64,000 nt of DNA from G963668345 sp965206025 (GTDB lineage Bacteria > Acidobacteriota > Terriglobia > Bryobacterales > UBA6623). Shown here piece by piece: positions 29,381 to 38,990 of this stretch. The translations under genes were made by a program, and so were the position numbers. The notes under the pieces are model-generated. The model was not told the origin of the DNA, did no database searches, and saw only the letters and a list, made by a program, of their open reading frames with translations. Each line of letters begins with the position of its first letter. Position 1 is the stretch's first letter. The stretch lies in assembly GCA_965206025.1 (NCBI GenBank), contig CBDBIU010000005.1:186001-250000 (forward strand), given 5' to 3'.

Positions 29381-29491
29381 TTAAAGCAGGGTGAAGTTTG
29401 CCGGAGACGACGGTCCGGCAAGAGCCGCTCGACTGCTGGAAGGGATGATACAGCGAAGGGGGAAAAGCTCTTCCCCGGGCTGGGGACCGGA

Positions 29492-30586
29492 TCAGAGCAA
29501 CGACTCTTCGCCTGCTTTTTCCAGGGCTTCGACCAGGGCCGAGACTTGCTGCGCTTGCGGGCGGTGGCAGACCAGCAGAGCGTCCGGGCTGTCGACGACA
29601 ATCAGATCCCTGACACCGATCAAAGCGACGAGTTTCCCCGGCGCGTCCACATAGTTGCCCGCGGCCATGATCGATCGAACAGGCGAGCGCTCGACCGTGG
29701 TCACCGAGCCGCTCAGAAGCAGGCGGTAGACAGCCTCCCAACTACCGACGTCACTCCAGCCGAAATCCGAACAGGAGAGGCCGACGATGTTGCGTGCCTT
29801 TTCCAGGACGCCGTAGTCGATGGAGAGGTCCTCGCAACGCGGGTAGTGCTCGCCCAGCGAGCGGCGAAACTTTCTTGACCGCAGCGGGGCGATCTTTTCG
29901 ATCTCGGTGGCGGTGGCGGGCATAAAGCGCCCGATCGCCTCACCGATGACGTCGGCCCGCCAAAAGAACATGCCGCTATTCCAGCCAAAATGTCCGGCCG
30001 CCACGAACCGTCGGGCCGCCTTTTCCCGTGGTTTCTCACGGAAGCGGACCACGGGGTGCGGCTTGAGCGCGCCGGGCCGCGTCGTCTTGGGAAATTCGAT
30101 GTACCCGTAGCCGGTTTCCGGCCACTTTGGCTGGATCCCGAGCACTACGAGCTTCCCCTGGGAAGCCACCTTCGCGGCGGCGCGTAAGACGGTTAGGTAA
30201 CGTGAAACCTTGCCAATGACGTGATCGGAAGGAAAGACCCCCATCAGGGCATCGGGGTCTTGCTCTGAGAGAAGCCGCGCCGCCAAAGCAATGCAGGGCG
30301 CCGTGTTGCGCTGCACGGGCTCGGCGATGATCTGGCGCCGGGGTACCTCGGGCAACTGCCGGGCCACTTCCTTCCGGAGGGCATCTCGGGTAAAGACCCA
30401 GATTCGCTCGGGCGGAATTAGAGGCCGCAGCCGCCCTACGGTCTGTCGCAACAGCGAACCCTCTCCGACCACGTTCAGAAGCTGCTTGGGAAACCGTCTC
30501 CGGCTGCGGGGCCAAAAACGGGTCCCCCGCCCGCCGGCGAGGATGACCCCGTGAAGACGCGCCGGCGGCCCGGACCGCACACTCAT
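29492..30586 (-). CDS. manC: Mannose-1-phosphate guanylyltransferase
   Basis: This is a 364-residue nucleotidyltransferase making GDP-mannose from mannose-1-phosphate and GTP. Signature sequences: VILAGGRGTRFWPRSRRRFP with the PKQ that follows (about residues 14-35), AEPVQRNTAPCIALAARLL, MGVFPSDHVIG, GWNSGMFFWRADVI, and SIDYGVLEKA with SDFGWSDVGSWEAVY. It lacks the C-terminal isomerase domain of bifunctional forms. The start overlaps the lepB stop by 4 bases, so the two are translated as one unit. The GDP-mannose would feed glycans or lipid-linked sugars; the interrupted mannosyltransferase-like gene at 32.8-34.9 kb is a possible user. Confidence 0.92.
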   Translation of the reverse strand: MSVRSGPPARLHGVILAGGRGTRFWPRSRRRFPKQLLNVVGEGSLLRQTVGRLRPLIPPERIWVFTRDALRKEVARQLPEVPRRQIIAEPVQRNTAPCIALAARLLSEQDPDALMGVFPSDHVIGKVSRYLTVLRAAAKVASQGKLVVLGIQPKWPETGYGYIEFPKTTRPGALKPHPVVRFREKPREKAARRFVAAGHFGWNSGMFFWRADVIGEAIGRFMPATATEIEKIAPLRSRKFRRSLGEHYPRCEDLSIDYGVLEKARNIVGLSCSDFGWSDVGSWEAVYRLLLSGSVTTVERSPVRSIMAAGNYVDAPGKLVALIGVRDLIVVDSPDALLVCHRPQAQQVSALVEALEKAGEESLL

Positions 30587-31365
30587 GGCATCGTCAATTC
30601 GTGAGAGTGAATCAGATTAAACGTGCGTCCCCAGCGTGTCTTACTGAAAAAATTGAGCACCAGGTCTTTGATATGGTCGGCCGAAATGGTCGAGTCCTGC
30701 AGGCGATGCGTCGGAGCATCGTAGGACCAATAGATGATCAGCGGCTTGCCGATGATGTTCTCCCTGGGGACGAAACCCCAGAAGCGGCTATCGTCGGAAG
30801 AATCCCGATTGTCGCCCATGGCGAAATACTGGCCGGGAGGCACGACCAGATCGGCTCCGACAACGTGGTTCTCGAGCATCATTTGTCCTCGTTGATAGAC
30901 GCGCACGTCGGGCACGGCGGGAAAGTTGTCTCGATACGCCTCTACATAGCTCGTGTTGTGAATAACGTAGGGCTCCTGGACGGGTTTTCCGTTGATGAAG
31001 AGATGCTTGTTGACCACGCGAACCCGGTCACCCGGGATTCCGACCGCCCGCTTGACGTAGGTTTGGGACAGGTCGCGGGGGTAACGGAAGACGATGATAT
31101 CGCCTCGCTCGACGTCTCGGTAAGGCAAGATACGCTGTCCGAGCGATCCCGCCGGCGCGTAGGCCAGCTTATCCACCAGCAGGTGGTCCCCGATCAGCAG
31201 CGACTCCTTCATCGACCCAGTCGGTATGACGAAGGCCTGAACCAGCGTCGTGGTTCCGAATAGCAGCAGGATAACCGTTACCGTCCACTCGGCCACCATG
31301 CCACGGCGTGGAACCTCGGCCTGCTCCGCCTTCTCACCCCTCCGAACGGCTTTGTTTGCATTCAT
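30583..31365 (-). CDS. lepB: Signal peptidase I
   Basis: This is a 260-residue membrane serine protease that removes signal peptides. One membrane helix (about 25-45) is followed by the catalytic serine in VIPTGSMKESL (Ser51), the general-base lysine in TYVKRAVGIPGD (Lys105), and box E GDNRDSSDDSRFWGFV. ATG 31365 is preferred to the farther start at 31440, which adds 25 residues unlike the family. It is first gene of an operon with manC. Confidence 0.93.
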   Translation of the reverse strand: MNANKAVRRGEKAEQAEVPRRGMVAEWTVTVILLLFGTTTLVQAFVIPTGSMKESLLIGDHLLVDKLAYAPAGSLGQRILPYRDVERGDIIVFRYPRDLSQTYVKRAVGIPGDRVRVVNKHLFINGKPVQEPYVIHNTSYVEAYRDNFPAVPDVRVYQRGQMMLENHVVGADLVVPPGQYFAMGDNRDSSDDSRFWGFVPRENIIGKPLIIYWSYDAPTHRLQDSTISADHIKDLVLNFFSKTRWGRTFNLIHSHELTMP

Positions 31366-31564
31366 ATGTTTCTCAACAGCAGCTTTAGTTCGGTTCCCGA
31401 CCCAGCCCGGCAAAAGCCGTCTACTGGCTATTGTAGCCAATCCGAAAATCCACTACCGCGAAACTCCGATTGGGCCAAAAACCACACCCGGGCTATGCAG
31501 CTGGAGAATTCCAGACCCTGGCGCCCACCTGTCGCTTTCGGTCGCCACGCCAAGAAGCGAGCCC

Positions 31565-31625
31565 GCATTTCCCTCCAGCCGCCAGCCCACTCTTCTCGCC
31601 ACCTGACGGCCGAAGGACGCGATAA
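31565..31625 (-). repeat. Remnant of MITE family M1
   Basis: CTTCTCGCCACCTGACGGCC, then GATAACTTCGTTGCAG, matches the start of the inverted M1 copy at 44531. It lies in the 470-base gap between lepB and the response regulator, which otherwise holds no gene. Confidence 0.5.
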
Positions 31626-31838
31626 CTTCGTTGCAGGATGCTTCTTGATGGCTAAGGTTTTTGAGTTGATAATCCTCGGCGCACACAGGAGATCGCCCTG
31701 GTAAGACACTTAAGCCGCAGTGGTACTATCCCGAAACATTTCGGTACCAGTTGGCTATCGACGGGCCACCCCAAACGGGTGTATAAGTGAGTGGAATGTA
31801 TGCGTTAGCGGGCACTATGTAGAAGGTACTTCGCGCAA

Positions 31839-32570
31839 ATGCACTCTGACACCAACACCAGTTCCGGCCGAACGGCAGAGCCAATCCGCATCGCCGTGGT
31901 AGACGATCACCCGATCTTTCGTGACGGGCTCCGCAAGCTATTGTCGCTCGAGTGTGATTTTGAGGTCGTTGCCGAAGCCCGAGATGGCAGTGAGGTCGCG
32001 GATGTCCTCGCTAGGGTCGAGCCGGATGTTCTCTTACTTGACCTCAATATGCCGCGGCGAGACGGCATGGCGGCATTGAGCGCTATCAGCCGTGGCCGGC
32101 TGAAGACGAAAGTCATCATCCTAACGGCGTCGGAAGACCCCGATCAACATGTTCATGCCCTGAAGCACGGCGCTTCGGGAATTGTCCTCAAGCAATCAGC
32201 GACCAAGCTGCTGGCCGAGAGCATTCGCAAGGTGTACTGGGGTGGCATTTGGCTGGACGCGAAGGGCACCGCCTCGCTGATGAAACATTTCTCCAGCTCG
32301 ACCAGGGATCCGGCGGAGGGACCTAAGAGCCGAAAGCTTAGTAGCCGCGAGGAGGAAGTCGTTGAGCTGGTCGCTCAGGGTTTTAAGAACAAAGATATCG
32401 CCGGCAAGCTGTATGTCGCCGAGCAGACGGTAAAGAACCACCTGCATAAGATCTTCGACAAGCTAGGGGTGGCCGACCGCGTCGAATTGGCTTTGTACGC
32501 CCTGGAGGGAAAAGGCGGCCCCAACTCGCAAGTAGCACCGCTGGGCGTTCAAACAGCGCCAAGCCCCTGA
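31839..32570 (+). CDS. NarL/FixJ-type response regulator
   Basis: This is a 243-residue two-component regulator. Receiver domain (about 15-130): acidic pair in VVDDHP, phospho-acceptor Asp68 in LLLDLNMP, LTASED and VLKQSA. A LuxR-type helix-turn-helix (about 165-230) follows: KLSSREEEVVELVAQGFKNK, YVAEQTVKNHLHKIFDKLGV. No partner kinase is adjacent. The first 14 residues are poorly conserved and the start could be a little downstream. Confidence 0.92.
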   Translation: MHSDTNTSSGRTAEPIRIAVVDDHPIFRDGLRKLLSLECDFEVVAEARDGSEVADVLARVEPDVLLLDLNMPRRDGMAALSAISRGRLKTKVIILTASEDPDQHVHALKHGASGIVLKQSATKLLAESIRKVYWGGIWLDAKGTASLMKHFSSSTRDPAEGPKSRKLSSREEEVVELVAQGFKNKDIAGKLYVAEQTVKNHLHKIFDKLGVADRVELALYALEGKGGPNSQVAPLGVQTAPSP

Positions 32571-32782
32571 ATATCAACGCGGGGTTCGTTTTCGGGTAGT
32601 CGTCAGACTACGCGGGAAACACTCACGTCGGGGCCAACACCCTCGGTTTACGGCGTTCAGTTCATCCCGAGGCTCAAGTTCACAGGCTCCTCCCGCGATT
32701 CACCAACGGACAAGACGTTAGGATTAGCCTGAGGGCCTATTTCGGAGGCCGTGAAGGGGGTTCGTGGAAGCGAGAACCTCCC

Positions 32783-34896
32783 TCATGGGCCGTCAAGGAG
32801 GTCCGCTTCGAGCGGATCTCCGTCTGAATCAGCCAGACGCACTACATAAACGCGGTAATCGCTAAGAGTACCCTGTAGGTCAAGTCGAGCGCCGTCGGAG
32901 AGCAGCCGGTCTTTCCACCACCTCCCCGTCTGCAAGAGAAGAAACTCTTGATGTCGGGACACGAACGCGTCATAGGGTCGGATATTGAGGGGCAGCCATG
33001 GAGCCAGTCGGGTTACCGTAAGCTCACCCGTGGCACTCCTTTCGAAGCGAAGAGCCGCTTTAGGGCCGGTCAGGTAGTACATCCTGGTTCGCAGTTCGGG
33101 CGGCCAATAGTGGGCCAACTGGAAGAATCGAAGATAGCTTGCCACGACGATGGGAAGCCGCTGTTCGCCATCGTAGGGCCGCAGCGCGTCAGGATGTGGA
33201 ATTCCGGCGCGCCGATTCGCCACCACGTTGCTCGTCTCCCAAGTGTTGAAGCCGTACCACGCAGAGAGGCTCACAAGCGCTACGGCGCCGACAAGCGACC
33301 GGCTCCGGCGTGCCGCTGGCAAGAGCACGGCCGCGAACAGGGCGAAGCCGACAGCGGCAGGGAGGAAATAGCGCAGGGAAAGCGAGTTTGTTACAAGGAA
33401 GGAAGTCGACAATACCAGCACTGGGAAGGCGCAAAGTCCCACAATGACCCCGAGTTCGTGCTTCGAGACGTCCACGCCCCGGCCCTCGGCCTCAGGCAAA
33501 CCGTTTCTTCCCAGCCGCAAAACCGCCAGCAGGCCTAGAATCAACAATACCGGAGGAACCAGCTTCTCGAACATCTCGCTCTGGAAGCGCAGGAAACTAG
33601 CCCAAGAAACCGGGTTCCATGGGTTCCGCGCGTAGTCGCTTGCCGCCCCGACCAGTGGCAGCAGCAGCAGAACCGAGGAGCCCGCCACCGCCAACGCACT
33701 CCACACGGCGGTGTCGGCTCGCTTGCGCGAGACCGTGCGAATCAATTCGCCGAGCACGAATGGAAACAACAAGAGGCTCTTCCGGGTTTTTAGTGGCTGG
33801 CCAACGGGTAGCCGGCTCCTCCATCCTGCCGACCCGACGTCGCCCGCAGTCACATCGGAGCCCAAAAGGCGGCCAAGAAATCCCCAAATACCCTACACGC
33901 CAGTCCGGTCGTGGGCAACTCGTAAAGGGAATAAGACACTGATAAACAGGGAGTTATCTCTTTGAGTGTGGCCACTGGATGACAGTTGTGGATCCGCATT
34001 TCACAGCCTTCGGGAGACTGTACGACTACCTGCCAGCAGCCTTGCTCTACTCGTAACCCTTTGTTTATCAGTAATTCTTTTTGGCCAACGCAGTCGCCGC
34101 CCGGCCTTGGGGGCCGTAGAGTTGTCACGAAGCCCTTGAATGGCACCGAAGCAGGCTCCGGGAGGTCGGCCTCACAGTGGCGAGGGATCCGTCACTCACC
34201 GCCGCCAGCCACTAAAATCCCAGAAGAGCCCAACAAGAGAACGCCGTAGTAATGCGTCTGAATGGCGCAGAATAAGCTCACGGCGAGACCGAACAGTCCT
34301 AGCCGACGATGCTTCCCCCCCGCAGCTTCCTGCCATGACGCGAGGGCAACCCCGAGGCACCCCATGAGCAGACCGTACGGCCTGCCCTCGGGAATGTAGC
34401 TGGCAACTTCCGTTGACAGGATCGCCATTACAGCTACAGCCGCGGCCAGCGCACCGGCGATTCGGCGGGTGAAGCGAAACATACAGAGGCAAAGAACCCA
34501 GATCCCCAGCGCGGCGGGCAAGCGAAGCCCCAGATGCGGATCAGGTATGACCTCAAGCGCCAGGCGGGCGAGGACCGCAAATAAGGGGGGCTCGGCGACC
34601 GCTCCCGAGCGAGTCACTTCCCAAATCGAACCGAGATCGGGAAGCGATGCCGCATGGAGGCTCAGCAGCTCGTCGTACCACAGAGGCTTGCTGCGGCAAA
34701 TGAAGTACGCCGGGAGCCAGAAAACAGCGGAAAAGGTCGCCCAAAACAGATAGGGACTCCGGTCAAGCGAGTCGTCAAGCCGGCAGGCAAGCTGCTGCAC
34801 TCGGTCGGTGAAACTCGCCAACGGCCAAAGCTCGCCCTCTCGAGAACGATCAGGTCCCGACGACCGCGTTGGGTCCGAAGTAGCGTTGTTCAGCAT
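32783..34896 (-). pseudogene. Dolichyl-phosphate-mannose mannosyltransferase-like (GT39-type) protein, split by a MITE
   Basis: The N-terminal half (34896-34239) has the GT39/ArnT-type opening: a membrane helix, then RSKPLWYDELLSLHAA with the acidic DE pair, EPPLFAVLARLAL and further helices. The C-terminal half (33766-32783) holds more helices and a soluble tail. A 456-bp element at 33775-34230 with an 8-bp target duplication separates them. Removing the element and one duplicate restores QTHYYGVLLLFPFVLGEL in frame. The original protein was about 550 residues. As it stands each half ends or starts in MITE sequence, so the enzyme is most likely inactive. Confidence 0.85.
33775..34230. mobile_element. 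456-bp ISL3-type MITE with 8-bp target duplication
   Basis: Left end GGCTCTTCCGGGTTTTTAGT; the right end, inverted, is GGCTCTTCTGGGATTTTAGT. The match extends to 27 positions with 2 mismatches. CAACAAGA flanks both sides (33767-33774, 34231-34238). Ends starting GGCTCTT and an 8-bp duplication are characteristic of the ISL3 family. No transposase is encoded. Internally an inverted repeat (ACTGATAAACAGGG and CCCTTTGTTTATCAGT) spans about 33940-34075. Confidence 0.88.
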
Positions 34897-34956
34897 GAAC
34901 TCCCTGGCGATTGCACCGAGGCCCTTATGGTGCGCCGACTGACTTCCGCTCCGAGT

Positions 34957-35853
34957 TCAGAAGAGTATCGGTTGTGGAAAGTGAGTTTCCACGAAATCGC
35001 GGTAGCGCTGCAGAGTGACGTGACGCGGCAGGAAGGCGGTTGATTTTGTTCCGTGGTCGTACTGGCTGAATTTGGTGAAGTACTTCCGGTAGTATTCGCG
35101 GTCCTTCGGACTCATGTATTCTTCCGCTTTGCCGACGATCATGCTGTGGTAACGGATCAACCAGGCAATGTGTTCAGGGACATGATCCTTCAACCGCGAG
35201 TAAGCGATCTCGTCGTGCCCGAACTGAAAAACTACCTTGTCGAGTCCCGAGGCCGGCTCCAAGGCTTCAACGGGCTCAATGAAACAGACGACGTTCTCGG
35301 GAGCCTCGCCGGCCAGCATGGCCACCTTTCCCAGATCGTGCAGCAGCGCGGTCAACAACATGGCGTCATCCAATTCGCCGTCGCGCTCCATGCCCGCGAT
35401 CACCTGGCAGACGTGCATATACTGGCTGGTGCAGCGCAAAAGCTCGTCCGTGGGATCGACGCAGAGGGCCAATTTCTCAATCAAGTCCCAGACGCGAAAC
35501 TTGCCCAGAACGGCCCCTTCGTACTTGGTCTTCAGCGTTTGAACGTCCTGCTTCGTCTGCCTTCGGTGACGTTCCTTGATCGCTCGCGACTGCTCTTGGA
35601 ACTTCGCGCGCGGCGTCTTGGCCGGCGGTTTCTTCTCTCTTCCTAAAAGTTCGTCCTGTATGTGCCGCAATGCTCCGTGGTAGCGGTAGCCAAGACCCAG
35701 ACCGGCAGCCCCCGTCGCACCCGACGGAAGAGCCCCTAAAAGTTCGTCCTGTATGTGCCGCAATGCTCCGTGGTAGCGGTAGCCAAGACCCAGACCGGCA
35801 GCCCCCGTCGCACCCGACGCAATGCCCAACGTCAACAGGTTCCTCCGATTCAT
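34957..35853 (-). CDS. Inositol oxygenase (MIOX)-like di-iron HD protein with Tat-like signal
   Basis: This is a 298-residue protein. The six metal ligands of the myo-inositol oxygenase fold appear in order: His147 (MHVCQV), His172-Asp173 (LLTALLHDLGKV), His213 (FGHDEIAYSRL), His236 (WLIRYHSM) and Asp266 (FSQYDHGTK). The N-terminus MNRRNLLTLGIASGATGAAG is Tat-like. ATG 35853 is chosen because GAGAGG stands 6 bases before it. A 31-residue stretch (about 13-43) is duplicated in tandem at about 44-74. MIOX cleaves inositol to glucuronate in eukaryotes; exported bacterial relatives have uncertain substrates. The genes around it do not point to inositol metabolism. Confidence 0.75.
   Translation of the reverse strand: MNRRNLLTLGIASGATGAAGLGLGYRYHGALRHIQDELLGALPSGATGAAGLGLGYRYHGALRHIQDELLGREKKPPAKTPRAKFQEQSRAIKERHRRQTKQDVQTLKTKYEGAVLGKFRVWDLIEKLALCVDPTDELLRCTSQYMHVCQVIAGMERDGELDDAMLLTALLHDLGKVAMLAGEAPENVVCFIEPVEALEPASGLDKVVFQFGHDEIAYSRLKDHVPEHIAWLIRYHSMIVGKAEEYMSPKDREYYRKYFTKFSQYDHGTKSTAFLPRHVTLQRYRDFVETHFPQPILF
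35642..35819. repeat. Exact 93-bp tandem duplication inside the MIOX-like gene
   Basis: Eighty-five identical bases at 35642-35726 recur at 35735-35819, separated by 8 bases; the period is 93, a multiple of three, so the frame is kept. It repeats the hydrophobic end of the Tat-like signal and the next 20 residues. Perfect identity suggests a recent event or an assembly error. Confidence 0.9.
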
Positions 35854-35963
35854 GGTTTCCTCTCCCTTGCTGCTCGTAGTATCAACGAGAACCTTCAGCT
35901 CGCGGCGTCTCTCCACCCAGCCCGGACACACTCGGGCGGCAGGCAAACTCTACTGTGTCATGG

Positions 35964-37988
35964 TTACCGTTCCGGACCCAGCAGGTCAAGCAACTTTCCT
36001 TCCCCAATAACGGCCGTTCCGAGCCTTTTCGCTTTTTCTAGCTTTGATCCCGCACTTTCCCCGGCAACCAGGTAGTCAGTGTTCTTGCTGACCGAGCCGG
36101 TCACCTTCCCCCCCTCGCCCTCAATGCGTCCGGCAGCCTCCTCCCGCGTAAGGTTCGGCAGCGTGCCGCTGAGAACAAAGGTAAGCCCCTGGAGTCTTCC
36201 GTCACGACGCCTGGTTGGCTCCTGACTTAATCGCAGGCCGGCCGCTCGAATCTGCTTGATGAGGGAAAGGTTGCTGGGCTCTTGGAAGAAGTCGCACGCG
36301 GTTTCGGCGATCCGCGGCCCAATCTCTTCAACCTCCCGCAGTTCTTCGATCGAAGCCGCCACCAGCAGATCGACGCTAGCGAAGCGATCGGCGATGATCT
36401 GAGCCGTACGTTCGCCCACGTAGCGGATACCCAATGCAAACAGGACCCGCGGCCAGGGTGTTGAGAGGGAATTTCGGATGCTCGAATGCAAATTGGCGGC
36501 CGACTTCTCCCCCATACGCTCTAGCGCTGCCAGCCTGTCGACCGTCAAATCGTAGAGATCGGCGACGCTTTTCACCAGCCCTCGGGCGACAAGTTGCTCG
36601 ACGAGGGCCTCGCCCAACCCGTCAATGTTCATTGCTCGGCGAGACGCGAAGTGCAAGATCGACTCCCTCAGCCGCGCGCGGCAGTTCGTGTTGATACAGC
36701 GCCGGATAACCTCCCCCTGCTCGCGAACTACCTTGGTGCCGCAAACCGGACAATTCCCCGGCGGGAGAAACGCCCGCCTGTCTTTCCCTTGGGCCGTGAC
36801 TCGGACAACCTTGGGGATAACATCGCCGCTGCGCTCGACAAGGACCGTATCACCGATCCAGAGCCCGAGCCGTTCGATTTCATCCTCGTTATGAAGCGTG
36901 GAGGTCGAAACCGTGACCCCGCCGACACCGACGGGTTCCAGCAAGGCCCGAGGCGTCAACGCACCCGTCCGCCCGACCTGGACCTCGATGTCTTCGACCA
37001 CCGTCTCCGCCTGCTCGGCGGCCAACTTATAGGCCATGGCCCAGCGGGGAGCCCGGGCCGTGCTTCCCAGCGCGGACTGTACGACCGTCGAGTCCACTTT
37101 AAACACCAAGCCGTCTATTTGGTAAGGAAGGGTCTCGCGCCTGTCGTTCCAACGGTCCCCAAAAGCTACCAACTCGTCGGCGCCGCGAAGCCTGGCCCGG
37201 TGGGAGTTCACCTTGAATCCGAAGGCAGCCAATGCGTCGAGCGTATCCCAGTGGTTTTCGAGCATTGGACGACCCTCAACCAGAAGGCCGTAGACGAAAA
37301 ACTCGAGCCGTCGAGAAGCCGTGATGCGGGGGTCGAGCACCCGCAGAGACCCGGCGGCGGCATTGCGGGGATTCGCGAACGTGGGTTGGTCGTCCCGCAA
37401 GCGTTCGCTATTGAGCCGCTCGAACGCCCTTCGGTTCATGACAACTTCTCCCCGGACTTCAAACTCAGCGGGCAAAGAATGTTCCCGCGGTCGCCGGACA
37501 ACGAGGGGAAGCGAGCGCATGGTGCGCGCGTTCTCGGTGATATCCTCACCCGTGAACCCGTCACCTCGCGTCAACGCCCGGCTCATTCGGCCCCCCGAAA
37601 ACTGCACCGCCATCGACAGGCCGTCCAGTTTCAACTCACCGACGTAGTCAACGATTTCCAGGCCCGACAGTTCACGGACCCGCCGGTCGAAGTCCCGCAG
37701 GGCCTGCTCGTCGAATGCATTGTCGAGACTCAGAATGGGCGACGGGTGCTGCGCCTTGAGGAAACCCTCGCGCGGGCCGCCGCCGACACGCTGGGTCGGA
37801 GAGTCAGCCGTTACGAGCTCGGGATGCCGCTGCTCGATCTCTTTCAGGCGGGCGAGGAGCGCGTCGTACTCGGCGTCGCTGATCTCGGGATCGTCCAGCA
37901 CGTAGTAGAGGTGCTCGTGGCGGCGGATCGTTTCACGCAAAGATGGGAGTGCGCGAGAAGCGTCGGCGGGGGAAACTGACTCCGGCAT
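35964..37988 (-). CDS. ligA: NAD+-dependent DNA ligase
   Basis: This is a 674-residue ligase, full length for the family. Ia/adenylation domain with adenylated Lys120 in VGELKLDGLSM, OB fold, the four-cysteine zinc finger (CPVCG near residue 410, then RRCINTNCRARL), helix-hairpin-helix motifs (ISIEELREVEEIGPRIA-like region about 540-590), and a C-terminal BRCT domain (about 595-674: GLTFVLSGTLPNLTREEAAG). It seals nicks in replication and repair. The ATG at 37988 lies 28 bases from the start of the divergent lipid kinase gene. Confidence 0.96.
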   Translation of the reverse strand: MPESVSPADASRALPSLRETIRRHEHLYYVLDDPEISDAEYDALLARLKEIEQRHPELVTADSPTQRVGGGPREGFLKAQHPSPILSLDNAFDEQALRDFDRRVRELSGLEIVDYVGELKLDGLSMAVQFSGGRMSRALTRGDGFTGEDITENARTMRSLPLVVRRPREHSLPAEFEVRGEVVMNRRAFERLNSERLRDDQPTFANPRNAAAGSLRVLDPRITASRRLEFFVYGLLVEGRPMLENHWDTLDALAAFGFKVNSHRARLRGADELVAFGDRWNDRRETLPYQIDGLVFKVDSTVVQSALGSTARAPRWAMAYKLAAEQAETVVEDIEVQVGRTGALTPRALLEPVGVGGVTVSTSTLHNEDEIERLGLWIGDTVLVERSGDVIPKVVRVTAQGKDRRAFLPPGNCPVCGTKVVREQGEVIRRCINTNCRARLRESILHFASRRAMNIDGLGEALVEQLVARGLVKSVADLYDLTVDRLAALERMGEKSAANLHSSIRNSLSTPWPRVLFALGIRYVGERTAQIIADRFASVDLLVAASIEELREVEEIGPRIAETACDFFQEPSNLSLIKQIRAAGLRLSQEPTRRRDGRLQGLTFVLSGTLPNLTREEAAGRIEGEGGKVTGSVSKNTDYLVAGESAGSKLEKAKRLGTAVIGEGKLLDLLGPER

Positions 37989-38016
37989 AGCCGTTCTATT
38001 ATAGAAATTACATCGA

Positions 38017-38988
38017 ATGACCTTTCAGCGAGCCGCTCTAATCTACAATCCGGTTTCCGGACGCCGCCAAAGCCGGCGCCAAGGGCAAGTCGAAGCGGCC
38101 CGGCGAATTCTCGAAAAATGGATCGAGCGGGTGGACCTAGCCGCCACCACCAAGCCGGGTGATGTCACGCTGCTGGCGAAGCAAGCCGTGGCGGGCGGAG
38201 CCGATCTGATCGCGGTCAGCGGAGGCGACGGTTCACTGAACGAGGCGGTCTGCGCCCTGGCGGGGTCGGAAGCGACCCTGCTGGCGCTACCCTCGGGAAC
38301 AGCCAACCTGCTCGCCGAGCAGGCCGGCATCCCGGTGAACGTGGAAAAGGCCGCAGTGTTACTGCCGGGACTGACGAGCTACTCCGTTCCCGTGGGACTG
38401 GTTCGTTTCGCTCGGCCCGAAACCAACGCGCGACATTTTCTGCTTCTCTGCGGGGTGGGCGTCGACGCCCAAATCGTCTATCACCTCAACACCCGGTTGA
38501 AGGCATACGTGGGCGAGGGAGCTTATTGGCTCGGGTCCATCGAGCAGCTTCAGCGAAAATTCGATTCCTTCGAGGTCCGCATCGGAGACGAAATCCACGA
38601 AGCCACCTTCGCCCTTGTCAGCAAGAGCCGGTTGTACGGTGGACGCCTCGTCATCACCCCCGAGGCGCACCTTTTTTCCGAACAATTCCAGGTGGCCGTC
38701 TTCCGCGGCGAATCCCCACTTCGCTACGTGGGCTATTTGGCCCGAATGGCCACCGGCGGCCTGGACGGGGTTACTGGTGTTACCTTCCACCGCGCGGACC
38801 GAGTCGAGTTTTTGGCTCGTGATGAGAAGCCGATTTACGTCGAGGTGGACGGCGAGCCGGCGGGCCGCCTGCCGGCTACCGTCGAGATGGCAACCGAGAA
38901 GGTCCGTTTGCTTCTTCCGCCCGAGTATGGCGAACGCTTCCCGGGTAAAGGGGATCCCGAAGCGTCCTATTCGCGGTCCGCCCGTTAG
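38017..38988 (+). CDS. Diacylglycerol/lipid kinase family protein
   Basis: This is a 323-residue member of the DgkB/YegS lipid kinase family. IYNPVSGRRQ (about 9-18) and the nucleotide-binding AVSGGDGSLNEAV (about 67-79) with LPSGTANLLAEQ (about 92-103) are diagnostic. The C-terminal beta-sandwich ends in EVDGEPAGRLPATVE. It phosphorylates diacylglycerol or another lipid on the inner membrane face. It is followed after 2 bases by the YdjM-like gene, forming a three-gene operon with it and the HupE-like gene. Confidence 0.92.
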   Translation: MTFQRAALIYNPVSGRRQSRRQGQVEAARRILEKWIERVDLAATTKPGDVTLLAKQAVAGGADLIAVSGGDGSLNEAVCALAGSEATLLALPSGTANLLAEQAGIPVNVEKAAVLLPGLTSYSVPVGLVRFARPETNARHFLLLCGVGVDAQIVYHLNTRLKAYVGEGAYWLGSIEQLQRKFDSFEVRIGDEIHEATFALVSKSRLYGGRLVITPEAHLFSEQFQVAVFRGESPLRYVGYLARMATGGLDGVTGVTFHRADRVEFLARDEKPIYVEVDGEPAGRLPATVEMATEKVRLLLPPEYGERFPGKGDPEASYSRSAR

Positions 38989-38990
38989 CC

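Noticed and set aside
33850..34146. A 98-codon frame inside the ISL3-type MITE
   Set aside because: It crosses the inner inverted repeat, has no binding site and resembles no transposase.
36594..37979. A 461-codon frame opposite ligA
   Set aside because: It is an antisense shadow in GC-rich coding DNA; ligA accounts for the whole region.
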